Source: Caulobacter sp. FWC2 (lineage in GTDB: Bacteria > Pseudomonadota > Alphaproteobacteria > Caulobacterales > Caulobacteraceae). From it: a DNA stretch of 64,000 nucleotides. Under the pieces are notes generated by a model. That model worked only from the letters and a program-made list of their open reading frames with translations. It was not told the origin of the DNA and did not search any database. A program made the translations under genes and the position numbers. The stretch covers positions 1 through 64,000 of the forward strand of contig NZ_PEBF01000001.1 of the NCBI RefSeq assembly GCF_002742625.1. Reading direction: 5' to 3'. Positions 1 through 9,668 of this stretch are shown here, one piece after another (the stretch's first letter is position 1; every line of letters begins with the position of its first letter).

Positions 1-375
1 ACCGATGACGCCGACACAATCGCCGGCAAGATCAAGAAGGCCCGCACCGACCCGGAGCCGCTGCCCGAGACCCTTGAAGAGCTGACCGCCCGCGCCGAGG
101 CCGACAACCTGGTCGGCATCTTCGCGGCCCTGGCCGGCAAGACCAAGGCCGAGGTGCTGGCCGAATACGCCGGCAAGGGCTTCGGGACCTTCAAGCCTGC
201 CCTGGCCGAGCTGGCGGTCGAGAAGCTGGCCCCGGTCGGCGACAAGATGCGCGGCCTGCTGGGCGATCCGGCGGTGCTGGACGCGATCCTGGCCAAGGGC
301 GCGGCCAAGGCCTCCGAGGCCGCCGCCCCGACCCTGGCCGAGGTCAAGAAGCTGGTCGGCTTCTGGGGGGCTTGA
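1..375 (+). CDS. trpS: Tryptophanyl-tRNA synthetase, C-terminal part (cut by window edge)
   Basis: The open frame enters from the left edge and ends at the TGA at 373-375. The 124 visible residues match the end of class I tryptophanyl-tRNA synthetases: a helical segment beginning TDDADTIAGKIKKART, then the EADNLVGIFAAL stretch and the closing helix with LAEVKKLVGF. The enzyme charges tRNA-Trp in the cytosol. The catalytic HIGH and KMSKS regions lie outside the window. The next gene encodes a universal stress protein and nfuA follows the P450, a neighbourhood I recall as common in alphaproteobacteria. Identity rests on the C-terminal pattern only. Confidence 0.85.
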   Translation, partial: TDDADTIAGKIKKARTDPEPLPETLEELTARAEADNLVGIFAALAGKTKAEVLAEYAGKGFGTFKPALAELAVEKLAPVGDKMRGLLGDPAVLDAILAKGAAKASEAAAPTLAEVKKLVGFWGA

Positions 376-422
376 GATTCCGGGGGCTTGAGGTTGGCGG
401 TGAAGCGGCGTTCTGTCTGGCC

Positions 423-913
423 ATGACCGACGCCGCTTCATCTAGTCGCCGCAAGTTCCTCGTCGTCGCCGATGACTCGCCGGAGTTCGCGGCGGCGCTG
501 AAATACGCCTGCCGCCGCGCCCGCTCGACCAACGGTCATGTGGCGCTGCTGAAGGTGATTTCGCCCGCCGAGTTCGAGCACTGGAGCGGCGTGCGCGAGG
601 AGATCGAACGCCAGGAGCGCGAGGAGGCCGAGGCTTTGCTGCAGAGCCTCGCCGGTCAGGTGGTCGCCGCCACCGGCCTGCCGCCCGAGTTCATCATCAA
701 GCACGCCGACAGCGTCCGCACGGCCCTGAAGCAGGTCATCGCCGCCGATCCGGCCATCAAGATCCTGATCCTGGCGACCTCGACGGCCGGCCGTGGCCCG
801 GCCCGCTGATCTCCGCCATCGCCAAGGACGGCGTCGGCTTCGCGGGCCGCAAGCTGCCGGTGACCGTCGTGCCGGGGGACCTCACCGACGCCGAGATCGA
901 GGCGTTAGCGTGA
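423..913 (+). pseudogene. Universal stress protein (UspA family), one-base frameshift
   Basis: An ATG at 423 opens a UspA-like protein (RKFLVVADDSPEF, then LLKVISPAEFEHW, then ILILATSTAGRG). The frame breaks at about 797-803, where CCCGGCCCG reads into an early TGA at 807-809. Adding one G there restores GRGPGPLIS, the ATP-binding glycine loop of the family, and the frame then runs to the TGA at 911-913 with the usual C-terminal strand KLPVTVVPGDL. The repaired protein would have 163 residues. A missing base in a GC run may be a sequencing error. If real, the protein loses its last strand and nucleotide loop. Confidence 0.75.
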
Positions 914-958
914 CGCCTCCCGCCAAAGTGGCCGCCGGTTTGGCGTCAGGAGGCGTCA
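911..958. terminator. Hairpin between convergent genes
   Basis: TGACGCCTCC (911-920) pairs perfectly with GGAGGCGTCA (949-958), and inside it CGCCAAA (921-927) pairs with TTTGGCG (939-945). The hairpin sits between the 3' ends of the plus-strand stress protein and the minus-strand P450. No clear T-tract follows on either strand, so it could be a two-way termination or 3'-end stabilising structure. Confidence 0.5.
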
Positions 959-965
959 AAACAGA

Positions 966-2234
966 TCAGTTGCGCTCCGGGATCCGGACCATCATCCGCT
1001 CATAGCCCTTCACGAAGGTCGAATAGACCCGCTTGGGCTCCTCCAGAACCTCGATCCGGGGGAAGCGCTTGAGGATCTCTTCCCAGACGATCTTCAGCTG
1101 CATCTCGGCCAGGCGGTTGCCGACGCAGCGGTGGATGCCGAAGCCGAACGACAGGTGGCGGCGGGCCTGGGGCCGGTCGATGATGAAGGCGTCGGCGTTC
1201 TCGATCACCGTGTCGTCGCGGTTGCCCGAGACGTACCACATGACGACCTTGTCGCCCTTCTTGATGGTCTTGCCCGACAGCTCGAAGTCTTCCAGCGCCG
1301 TGCGGCGCATGTGGGCCAGCGGGGTCTGCCAGCGGATGATCTCCGAGACCATGTTGGGGATCAGGGTCGGGTCGGCGCGCAGCTTGGCTTCTTCCTGCGG
1401 GTTCTTCGACAGGGCGTAGAGGCCGCCGGTCAGCGAGTTGCGTGTGGTGTCATTGCCGCCGACGATCAGCAGGATGACATTGCCCAGATACTCCATCGGC
1501 GGCATGTCGCGGGTGGCCTCGCCGTGGGCCAGCATCGAGATCAGGTCGTTGCCCGGCTCGGTCTGGTTGACCCGCTCGTTCCACAGATTGGTGAAGTAGC
1601 CCAGGCACTCCAGCAGTTCGGCGCGGCGGGCGTCCTCGCTCTCGATGATGCCGCTCTCGGGCGAGGCGGTGGCGACGTCCGACCAGCGGGTCAGCTTGCG
1701 GCGCTCTTCCCAGGGGAAGTCGAACAGGGTGGCCAGCATCTGGGTGGTCAGTTCGATCGAAACCCTGTCGACCCAGTCGAACGGCTCGTCGATCGGCAGC
1801 GTATCCAGGATCTGGCAGACCCGTTCGCGGATGACGCCTTCAAGGCGGCCCAGGTTCTGCGGCGAGACGATCGGGCTGACCGTCTTGCGCTGGATGTCGT
1901 GCTTGGGCTGGTCCATGGCGATGAACATCGGCAGGACGAAGTCCTCGTCGAAGTTCCGGATCGTGATGCCGCCCAGGTGCGCGTCCGACGAGAAGACCTG
2001 GTGCGTCGTGTCGACGGTCATGATGTCGTTGTAGCGGGTGATCGACCAGTAGGGACCGGTCTCCTCGTCGCCTTTCGACCAGTGGACCGGGTCTTCTTTC
2101 CGAAGCCGCTCGAAATAGGGCCACATGGCGTCGGCCTGGAACAGGGCCGGGCTGGCCACGTGGATGTCTTCCAGGGGCATCGCGTAGGCTTCAGCCCGCG
2201 CGGCTTCCTTCAGGTCAACCGAACCATCGCTCAT
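966..2234 (-). CDS. Cytochrome P450, CYP153-like
   Basis: This soluble bacterial P450 of 422 residues has no membrane segment. Visible family marks are the I-helix oxygen-binding motif GGNDTTRNS, the K-helix EIIRWQTP, and the haem-binding loop FGFGIHRCVGNRLAE with the axial cysteine near residue 370. The overall pattern (PLEDIHVASP near the start, HLSFGFGIHRCVGNRLAEMQ-like end) resembles CYP153 enzymes, which hydroxylate the terminal carbon of alkanes and fatty acids; they need separate ferredoxin and ferredoxin reductase partners, which are not in this window. It lies alone on the minus strand between trpS-uspA and nfuA. Substrate class is inferred from resemblance. Confidence 0.85.
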   Translation of the reverse strand: MSDGSVDLKEAARAEAYAMPLEDIHVASPALFQADAMWPYFERLRKEDPVHWSKGDEETGPYWSITRYNDIMTVDTTHQVFSSDAHLGGITIRNFDEDFVLPMFIAMDQPKHDIQRKTVSPIVSPQNLGRLEGVIRERVCQILDTLPIDEPFDWVDRVSIELTTQMLATLFDFPWEERRKLTRWSDVATASPESGIIESEDARRAELLECLGYFTNLWNERVNQTEPGNDLISMLAHGEATRDMPPMEYLGNVILLIVGGNDTTRNSLTGGLYALSKNPQEEAKLRADPTLIPNMVSEIIRWQTPLAHMRRTALEDFELSGKTIKKGDKVVMWYVSGNRDDTVIENADAFIIDRPQARRHLSFGFGIHRCVGNRLAEMQLKIVWEEILKRFPRIEVLEEPKRVYSTFVKGYERMMVRIPERN

Positions 2235-2379
2235 CTTCAGGATCCTCCGCGGACCATTGTTATGCCGCCATACCGCCAGAAAATGACGCCTGTGTCACTT
2301 TTAAAATTCGCCGGTCTACCGTCTTGTGAACGCGGCGGCCGGTCTTGCGTCACGAGGCCGCGAGGTCCATTTCAGGGCC

Positions 2380-2958
2380 ATGTTCATTCAGACCGAAACC
2401 ACCCCGAACCCCGAGGTCCTGAAGTTCCTGCCCGGCCGCGAAGTGCTAGGCGAGGGCGCGCGGGAGTTCCGCACCCCGGAAGAGGGCGACGTCTCGCCGC
2501 TGGCCAAGGCCCTGTTCGAACTCGGCGACGTTTCGCGGGTGTTCTTAGGTCCCGATTTCCTGACCGTCACCAAGGGCGAGGACGCCCAGTGGCCTCACCT
2601 GAAGGCGCCGATCCTGGCGGCCATCATGGACCACTTCACCAGCGGCCGGCCGGTGATGCTGGACCAGGCCTCCGGCGCCGAGGGCGGCCACGACGAAGAC
2701 GGTGTCTATGACGAGGACACGGCGCAGATCGTCGCCGAGATCAAGGAACTGCTCGACACCCGCATCCGTCCGGCCGTGGCCCAGGACGGCGGCGACATCG
2801 TCTTCTCCCGTTTCGAGCCGCAGACGGGCGTGGTCTGGCTGCACATGCGCGGCGCCTGCTCGGGCTGCCCGTCCTCGTCGGCGACCCTGAAGGCCGGCGT
2901 CGAGAACATGCTCAAGCACTATGTGCCGGAAGTGACGCGGGTCGAGCAGACGCTCTGA
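2380..2958 (+). CDS. nfuA: NfuA-type Fe-S cluster carrier/scaffold protein
   Basis: The protein has 192 residues, two domains and no transmembrane segment. The N-terminal Nfu_N domain starts MFIQTETTPNPEVLKFLPG; the C-terminal NifU-like domain (from about residue 110) carries the cluster-binding CSGCPSSS motif with its CxxC pair. It accepts and delivers Fe-S clusters to target enzymes in the cytosol, fitting a genome with the radical-SAM enzyme MiaB and QueG close by. The ATG at 2380 is chosen because it begins the conserved first strand; an upstream in-frame start at 2326 would add 18 unrelated residues. Confidence 0.93.
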   Translation: MFIQTETTPNPEVLKFLPGREVLGEGAREFRTPEEGDVSPLAKALFELGDVSRVFLGPDFLTVTKGEDAQWPHLKAPILAAIMDHFTSGRPVMLDQASGAEGGHDEDGVYDEDTAQIVAEIKELLDTRIRPAVAQDGGDIVFSRFEPQTGVVWLHMRGACSGCPSSSATLKAGVENMLKHYVPEVTRVEQTL

Positions 2959-3038
2959 AGCGCGAAGGGTTGATCCCGTCGCGCGGGCGGCTATATCGTA
3001 ACCCATAGAGTTACAGATAGCCTTCCGAAGGATCCATC

Positions 3039-3626
3039 ATGGCCAAGATCGACGACGGCGCGCTCGCCCAGCTGTTCACCGAAGCCCGCACCCGCAACGG
3101 CTGGGACCCGACCCCACTGCCGGAAGAGACCCTGCACGCGTTGTACGACTTGGTGAAGTTTGGCCCGACGGCCGCCAACGCCAGCCCGGCCCGGTTCTAT
3201 TTCCTGACCTCGCCGGAAGCCAAGGCGCGCCTGGCCAAGCTCGCGTCGGGCTCGAACGCGCCTAAGATCCTGCAGGCGCCGGTGACGGTGATCGTCGGCT
3301 ACGACCTCGATTTTCCGGAAACCCTGCCCAAGCTGTTCCCGCACGCCCCGGGCGCCAAGGACTGGTTCAGCGACGTGACGGCCCGCGAATGGGGCGCGCT
3401 GCGCAACAGCTCGCTGCAGGGCGGCTACCTGATCCTCGGCGCTCGAGCCCTTGGCCTGGACGCTGGTCCGATGTCGGGCTTCGACAATGCCGGTGTCGAC
3501 GCCGAGTTCTTCGCGGGCACGAACATCAAGAGCAACTTCATCGTCTCGATCGGCCACGGTACGGACGAGGGCCTGTTCCCACGCAACCCGCGCCTGACCT
3601 TCGACGAGGCGGCGAAGATTCTCTGA
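3039..3626 (+). CDS. Nitroreductase-family protein, RutE-like (malonic semialdehyde reductase)
   Basis: This FMN nitroreductase-fold protein has 195 residues. The opening [15 protein letters not shown] and the segment [16 protein letters not shown] are typical of the RutE/HadB-RutE subfamily, which reduces malonic semialdehyde to 3-hydroxypropionate using NAD(P)H in pyrimidine breakdown. The C-terminal half has [22 protein letters not shown]. No other rut genes are nearby, so the substrate here is open. It stands alone between nfuA and a lipoprotein gene. Confidence 0.85.
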   Translation: MAKIDDGALAQLFTEARTRNGWDPTPLPEETLHALYDLVKFGPTAANASPARFYFLTSPEAKARLAKLASGSNAPKILQAPVTVIVGYDLDFPETLPKLFPHAPGAKDWFSDVTAREWGALRNSSLQGGYLILGARALGLDAGPMSGFDNAGVDAEFFAGTNIKSNFIVSIGHGTDEGLFPRNPRLTFDEAAKIL

Positions 3627-3701
3627 CTTTAAGTGACAGCCTCTGTCGGCTTTGCCGACAGGTTGGGTGACGGCGGAGGGGCATCGAGCTAAAACGCCCG
3701 G

Positions 3702-4344
3702 ATGACCCTCCGCCACACTCTCCTCGCCCTCCCGCTCGTGCTGCTCGCCGCCTGCGGGCCGGCCAAGAAGGACGAGGCCGCCACGGCGCCCGCCGCAGAG
3801 ACTGGCGCGAAAGCTCCCGTCCACGTCGCCATCGCGCCCTATGTCGGCGGCCCGCTGAAGATCAGCAACGACGGCGTCGGTCCGATCAATGGCTCGGTCG
3901 CCTTCGACCTGGCCACGCTGAAGGTGCTGTTCCCGAAGGCCAAGGTCGACAGCGCCTTCCTGCACTTCGGCGAGGGTCCGCCTCAGCCGATCATCAATGT
4001 CGAGCAGGACAACGTCCCCTTTGGCCGAGATCGGCAAGAACGATGAGGCCGAGATCGCCTATGTCCGCGTCGAGGCCGGCGACGCTCGCGGCCCCAAGGA
4101 CGAACAGCTGCTGGCAAAGTGGGCCGATCTCGGCTTCGCCGTCGACCAGTGCCGCGCCGGCGAGGGTCGCGAGATCAACCAGACCATCTGCGTGCGCCCC
4201 GAGGCCCCGAACGTCTCCTACGTGTTCGGCGTCCCCGGCTATACGGGCAAGACCGTTCCGCCCGAGGCGACCCTGAAGGCAAAGGGCCAGTTGAACAGCT
4301 TGATCTGGCGTCCGGCCGAGGGCGCGGTCGTCGGCGCCGGCTGA
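3702..4344 (+). pseudogene. Putative lipoprotein, one-base frameshift
   Basis: The first reading frame (from ATG 3702) begins with a short signal peptide and a lipobox, LLAACGPAKKDEAA, so the mature protein would be lipid-anchored at a cysteine near residue 19. At about 4017-4023 the run CCCCTTTGG shifts the frame. Removing one T gives VPLAEIGKNDEAEI and a continuous 213-residue protein ending at the TGA at 4342-4344 with LIWRPAEGAVVGAG. I do not recognise the family; the mature domain looks periplasmic (YVGGPLKISNDGVGPI). The product stops early at 4046 if the extra base is real. Confidence 0.6.
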
Positions 4345-4347
4345 TCC

Positions 4348-4993
4348 ATGATCCTGTCGATCGACACCTGCCTCGGCGCCAGTTCGGTCGCCGTGCTGGA
4401 CGGCGAGCGCGTGCTGGCCGTGCGGAGCGAAGCCATGACCCGCGGCCACCAGGAGCGCATCGGCGTCCTGGCGCGGGAAGCCGCCGCCGATGCGGGTGTG
4501 GCCTTTACCGACCTCACCCGCATCGGCGTTACGGTTGGTCCCGGCTCATTCACCGGCCTGCGCGTCGGCCTTGCCTTCGCCAAGGGCCTGGCCACGGCGC
4601 TGTCGATCCCGTGCGTCGGGGTCAATACGCTGGAGAGCCTGGCCTACGGGACCAAGGGCTTCGTCGCGGCCGTGATCGATGCGCGGATGAGCCAAGTCTA
4701 TATCCAGGGCTTCGCCGACGGCGTTTCACTGATGGCCCCGGACGCCCTGGGCCTCGGCGAAGCCGCGGCACGGCTGGCCGAACTCTATTCCGGCGGACCG
4801 GCGACCTTGATCGGGTCTGGCGCGCCGCTGCTGTCCGACGCGCTGGGCCACGCGACCGTCCTGACGCCTGTCTCCCGATCCGGTCGCCGTCGCCCGCCTG
4901 GCCGCCGCCAAGCTCGCTCCGACCCATTCGCCACGTCCGCTTTATCTGCGCGCGCCCTATGCGACGCTGCCCACGGCTCAAGCCGAAGCATGA
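4348..4993 (+). pseudogene. tsaB: TsaB (YeaZ), t6A-biosynthesis protein, frameshifted near its C terminus
   Basis: The N-terminal 170 residues are a clear TsaB: MILSIDTCLGASSVAV, the GHQERIGVL helix, and GPGSFTGLRVGLAFAKGLA. TsaB partners TsaD and TsaE to put threonylcarbamoyl on A37 of ANN-reading tRNAs and is essential in most bacteria. At about 4868-4876 there is a +1 (or -2) shift. Correcting it gives PDPVAVARLAAAKLAP...RPLYLRAPYATLP and a TGA at 4991-4993 that overlaps the rimI ATG, the usual tsaB-rimI junction. As written, the frame instead reads through without a stop into rimI, giving a 364-residue fusion. Confidence 0.8.
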
Positions 4994-5442
4994 ACCTGCG
5001 TCCCGTTGGGCCCGAGGCCTCTTTCGATCTGGCCGATATCCACGACAAGGCCTTCGACCGGCCCTGGACGGCGCTGGAGTTCGACGACCTGCTGAAATCC
5101 CCGGGCGCGTTCGCGGTGCTGGGCGAGGCTGGCGAACCGGCCGAGGCCAAGGGCTTCATCCTGTGCCGCTCGATCGCCGGCGAGGCCGAGATCCTGACCA
5201 TCGCCGTCGATCCGGCCGCCCGCCGTCGCGGCTGGGGCGCCGCACTGGTGGAAATCGCCGCCGGAATCGCCGCCGAGACCGGGTCCGAGGCCATGTTCCT
5301 GGAGGTCGCCGCCGACAATCTGGCGGCCATCGCCCTCTACCAGACGACCGGTTTCGCCAAGGTCGGCCTGCGCAAGGGCTATTATCCCCATCCAGATGGG
5401 GCCAAGGACGCGCTTGTCATGCGGCGAGCGCTTAACACTTAA
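4990..5442 (+). CDS. rimI: Ribosomal protein-alanine N-acetyltransferase RimI (GNAT)
   Basis: The enzyme has 150 residues with the GNAT fold. Acetyl-CoA binding motif A is visible as LTIAVDPAARRRGWGAAL, followed by LEVAADNLAAIALYQTTGF, the acceptor-side signature of RimI. It acetylates the N-terminal alanine of ribosomal protein S18 in the family's best-studied member. The ATG at 4990 overlaps the corrected tsaB stop by four bases (ATGA). Because of the upstream indel the tsaB frame runs into this gene without a stop, but RimI itself looks intact. Confidence 0.88.
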   Translation: MNLRPVGPEASFDLADIHDKAFDRPWTALEFDDLLKSPGAFAVLGEAGEPAEAKGFILCRSIAGEAEILTIAVDPAARRRGWGAALVEIAAGIAAETGSEAMFLEVAADNLAAIALYQTTGFAKVGLRKGYYPHPDGAKDALVMRRALNT

Positions 5443-5485
5443 GGGCCGACCGCCTATCTTGCCGCGACTCAGACGGAGCTCCGCC

Positions 5486-5893
5486 GTGGATCGACTCGAA
5501 AAGACCTGTATCGAAAAAGGCATGCGCATGACGGACCAGCGCCGCGTGATCGCGCGCGTGCTGTCGTCGGCCGACGACCATCCGGACGTCGAGGAGCTGC
5601 ACCGCCGGGCCCACGCCATCGATCCGCACATCTCGATCGCCACGGTGTACCGCACCGTCCGCCTGTTCGAGGAAAGCGGCATCATCGAGCGCCACGACTT
5701 CCGTGACGGCCGCTCGCGTTATGAAGAGACGCCCGACCATCACCACGACCACCTGATCGACATGAAGACCGGCAAGGTCGTCGAGTTCGTGGACGAGGAG
5801 ATCGAGGCGCTTCAGAACGCGATCGCCCGCAAGCTCGGCTACAAGCTGATCGACCACCGTCTGGAGCTCTACGGCATTCCGCTCGAGGACTGA
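5486..5893 (+). CDS. fur: Ferric uptake regulator Fur
   Basis: The protein has 135 residues and a winged-helix N terminus (RMTDQRRVIARVL, ISIATVYRTVRLFEESGII) followed by the metal-binding segment with DHHHDHLIDMKTGKVVEF. It represses iron-uptake genes with Fe2+ bound and is the global iron regulator in Caulobacter. The C-terminal CxxC zinc pairs of enterobacterial Fur are absent, as is common in alphaproteobacterial Fur. The GTG at 5486 is preferred: it gives MDRLEKTCIEKGMRMT, a standard Fur start, and follows an ACGGAG site; an ATG-initiated frame from 5396 would overlap rimI. Confidence 0.92.
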   Translation: MDRLEKTCIEKGMRMTDQRRVIARVLSSADDHPDVEELHRRAHAIDPHISIATVYRTVRLFEESGIIERHDFRDGRSRYEETPDHHHDHLIDMKTGKVVEFVDEEIEALQNAIARKLGYKLIDHRLELYGIPLED

Positions 5894-5956
5894 GCGGTCG
5901 CGGGTGTGACCCTGACGAACTTGCGCCCGGGGCCGCGTGACCCCATAACCTCGCGC

Positions 5957-7305
<1,349 letters not shown>

Positions 7306-7309
<4 letters not shown>

Positions 7310-8250
7310 GCCGTACGCCTGAGTTCATGCCGCTGTCCGACGACGCCGTCGTCGCCGTTACCGGCCCGTCGGGCCGTCACGCCGCCCTGATCGAAGACGC
7401 CTTCAAGGTGCTGATCGAGACCCCAGGCGGTGGCGTAACCATTACCGGCGACGCGCGCGGCCGCACCGGCGCCAAGCGGGTGCTGCAGACCCTGGCCGCT
7501 CGCGCCGACGCTGGCGAAGAGGTGGTCGAGGCCGACGCGCGCATCGCCATCGGCTCGGCGCATGAGACGGGCGGCCAGGCTTCGCCCCGCGCGGTGCGCA
7601 AGGGTAGCGTCTCGCCCAAGACCAAGGGCCAGGCGCGGTACATGGAGGCCATGGCCACCTACCCGCTGAGCTTTGGCCTGGGTCCCGCCGGGACGGGCAA
7701 GACCTTCCTGGCCGTGGCCCACGGCGCCGGCATGCTGATGCGCGGCGAGGTCGATCGCCTGATCGTTACCCGCCCCGCCGTCGAGGCGGGCGAAAAGCTG
7801 GGCTTCCTGCCGGGCGACCTGAACGAGAAGGTCGACCCCTACATGGCCCCGGTCTGGGAGGCCCTGACCGACATCATGGGCGCGGACCAGCTGCGTCGCC
7901 GCCGCGAGAAGCTGGAGATCGAGGTCGCCCCGATCGCCTTCATGCGCGGCCGCACCCTGGCCCACGCTTTCGTCATCGTCGACGAGGCCCAGAACTGCTC
8001 GCGCCTGCAGATGAAGATGGTCCTGACCCGCATCGGCGAGGGGGCCCGCATGGTGGTCACCGGCGACCCGACCCAGGTCGACCTGCTGAATCCTCGCGAT
8101 TCGGGCCTGGCCCATGCCGTCTCGATCCTGGAAGGGGTCGAGGGCGTGTCGGTGTCGCGCTTCACCTCGGCCGACGTCGTGCGCCATCCGCTGGTCGAGC
8201 GGATCGTGAAAGCCTATGACGCCGACGCGGCCCAAAGCACGCCCCGGTAA
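7306..8250 (+). CDS. PhoH-family ATPase
   Basis: The protein has 314 residues. The PhoH domain contains a Walker A motif GPAGTGKTF near residue 127 and a Walker B-like [10 protein letters not shown]. PhoH-like proteins are cytosolic ATPases, often next to ybeY and implicated in RNA metabolism. The TTG at 7306 overlaps the miaB stop; an ATG at 7327 is an alternative start that would drop seven residues. The gene sits in the conserved miaB-phoH-ybeY-corC-lnt run, probably one transcript. Confidence 0.9.
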
Positions 8251-8268
8251 GTGAGTACGCTCCTCTAA

Positions 8269-8754
8269 ATGACCATCACCGTCGACATCGAGATCGAAGA
8301 CGAGGCCTGGACCAGGGCGGAGCCGGATACCGAGGCCCTGGTCTGGCGCGCGGCCCAGGCTGTGCTCGACGCGCACGAGGACATCGAGGGCCAGGGGATC
8401 GTGATCCTGCTGACCGATGATGACAGCGTTCAGGCCCTAAACCGCGACTTCCGCCAGAAGGACTATGCGACCAACGTCCTGTCCTTCCCCTCGCCCCAAA
8501 ATCCGGAAGCCAATCCCGAGGGCCAGATCGGCGACATCGCCCTGGCCTATGGCGTCTGCGCGCGCGAAGCGGCCGAACAAGGCAAGTCTCTGGCCCACCA
8601 CCTGCAACATCTGGTGGCGCACAGCGTGCTTCATCTCCTAGGATATGACCACGAGAACGACGAAGAGGCGGAAGCCATGGAATCGTTCGAGCGCGAAATC
8701 CTGGCGGGTCTGGACGTTCCGGACCCTTATGCCGGCGATGAAGAGGGGCGCTGA
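8269..8754 (+). CDS. ybeY: Endoribonuclease YbeY
   Basis: The enzyme has 161 residues and belongs to the UPF0054 family. The zinc-binding signature HSVLHLLGYDHEND is near residue 124, with conserved KDYATNVLSFP earlier. YbeY is a single-strand RNase acting in 16S rRNA 3'-end maturation and ribosome quality control. It follows phoH by 18 bp and precedes corC by 8 bp, so co-transcription is likely. Confidence 0.94.
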   Translation: MTITVDIEIEDEAWTRAEPDTEALVWRAAQAVLDAHEDIEGQGIVILLTDDDSVQALNRDFRQKDYATNVLSFPSPQNPEANPEGQIGDIALAYGVCAREAAEQGKSLAHHLQHLVAHSVLHLLGYDHENDEEAEAMESFEREILAGLDVPDPYAGDEEGR

Positions 8755-8762
8755 CAAGGGCC

Positions 8763-9668
8763 ATGCCCAGCGACGAGCCTAGTCAACAGCCCGCCGGTCC
8801 GGTTCGCAGAAGCCGGGGCGTGCGGGCGTTTTTCCGGCGTATGCGCCGACAGCTGACCGGCGGCGAGCCCGCGCGGCCGCCCGAGCCGCCGCCCGTGACC
8901 GGCGCCGTCGACATCGTCGACCAGGCCGAGGCCTTCCAGACCCTGCGGGTCGCCGACGTCATGACCCCGCGCGCCGACATCGTTTCGGTCGAGCTGTCGA
9001 CCCCGTTCGAGACGGTGGTCGCCCAGTTCGCCGAGGCCGAGCACTCGCGGATGCCGATTTATCGCGAGACGCTCGACGATCCCGTCGGCGTCGTCCACGT
9101 CAAGGACATCTTCCGACTGCTCTCCGACGAGGCCAAGCGGCCGGCGGCGGGCGATCTGGTGCTGAACAAGCTGCGCCGTGACGCGTTGTACGTGCCCGCT
9201 TCGATGAAGGCCGCCGACCTGCTGCTCCGCATGCGCACCAGCCGTATCCACATGGCCCTGGTCATCGACGAGTTCGGCGGCACCGACGGTCTGGTCTCGA
9301 TGGAGGACCTGATCGAGGCGGTGGTCGGCGAGATCGACGACGAGCACGACGACGCGGCCGCCGTCGCGATCGTGGCGCGTCCGGGCGGGGTGTTCGACGC
9401 CGACGCCCGCGCGCCGCTGGAAGAACTGGAAGCCGCCCTCGGCCGCGAACTGGCCCCCTCCGACATGGAGGAGGACATCGACACCGTCGCCGGCCTGGTC
9501 GTGGCGTTGGCCGGCCGCGTGCCGCAACGGGGCGAGGTCATCGCCCATCCGGACGGCTATGAGTTCGAGGTGGTTGAGGCCGACCCGCGCCGGGTGCGCC
9601 GGGTGCGCGTACGCGGCGGTTCGTCGCCGCAGACCGCGCCGGTCGCCGAGGATGTCTCTGCTTCGTGA
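8763..9668 (+). CDS. corC: CorC/HlyC-type CBS-pair protein
   Basis: The protein has 301 residues and no membrane segment. After a basic N terminus (RAFFRRMRRQLTG) come two CBS repeats (VADVMTPRADIVSV at about 60-130, then LLLRMRTSRIHMALVIDEFGGTDG at about 155-190) and a CorC_HlyC domain at the end (DEHDDAAAVAIVARPGG onward). The family is linked to Mg2+/Co2+ efflux and sits next to lnt in many proteobacteria. Its stop overlaps the GTG of lnt. Confidence 0.88.
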   Translation: MPSDEPSQQPAGPVRRSRGVRAFFRRMRRQLTGGEPARPPEPPPVTGAVDIVDQAEAFQTLRVADVMTPRADIVSVELSTPFETVVAQFAEAEHSRMPIYRETLDDPVGVVHVKDIFRLLSDEAKRPAAGDLVLNKLRRDALYVPASMKAADLLLRMRTSRIHMALVIDEFGGTDGLVSMEDLIEAVVGEIDDEHDDAAAVAIVARPGGVFDADARAPLEELEAALGRELAPSDMEEDIDTVAGLVVALAGRVPQRGEVIAHPDGYEFEVVEADPRRVRRVRVRGGSSPQTAPVAEDVSAS

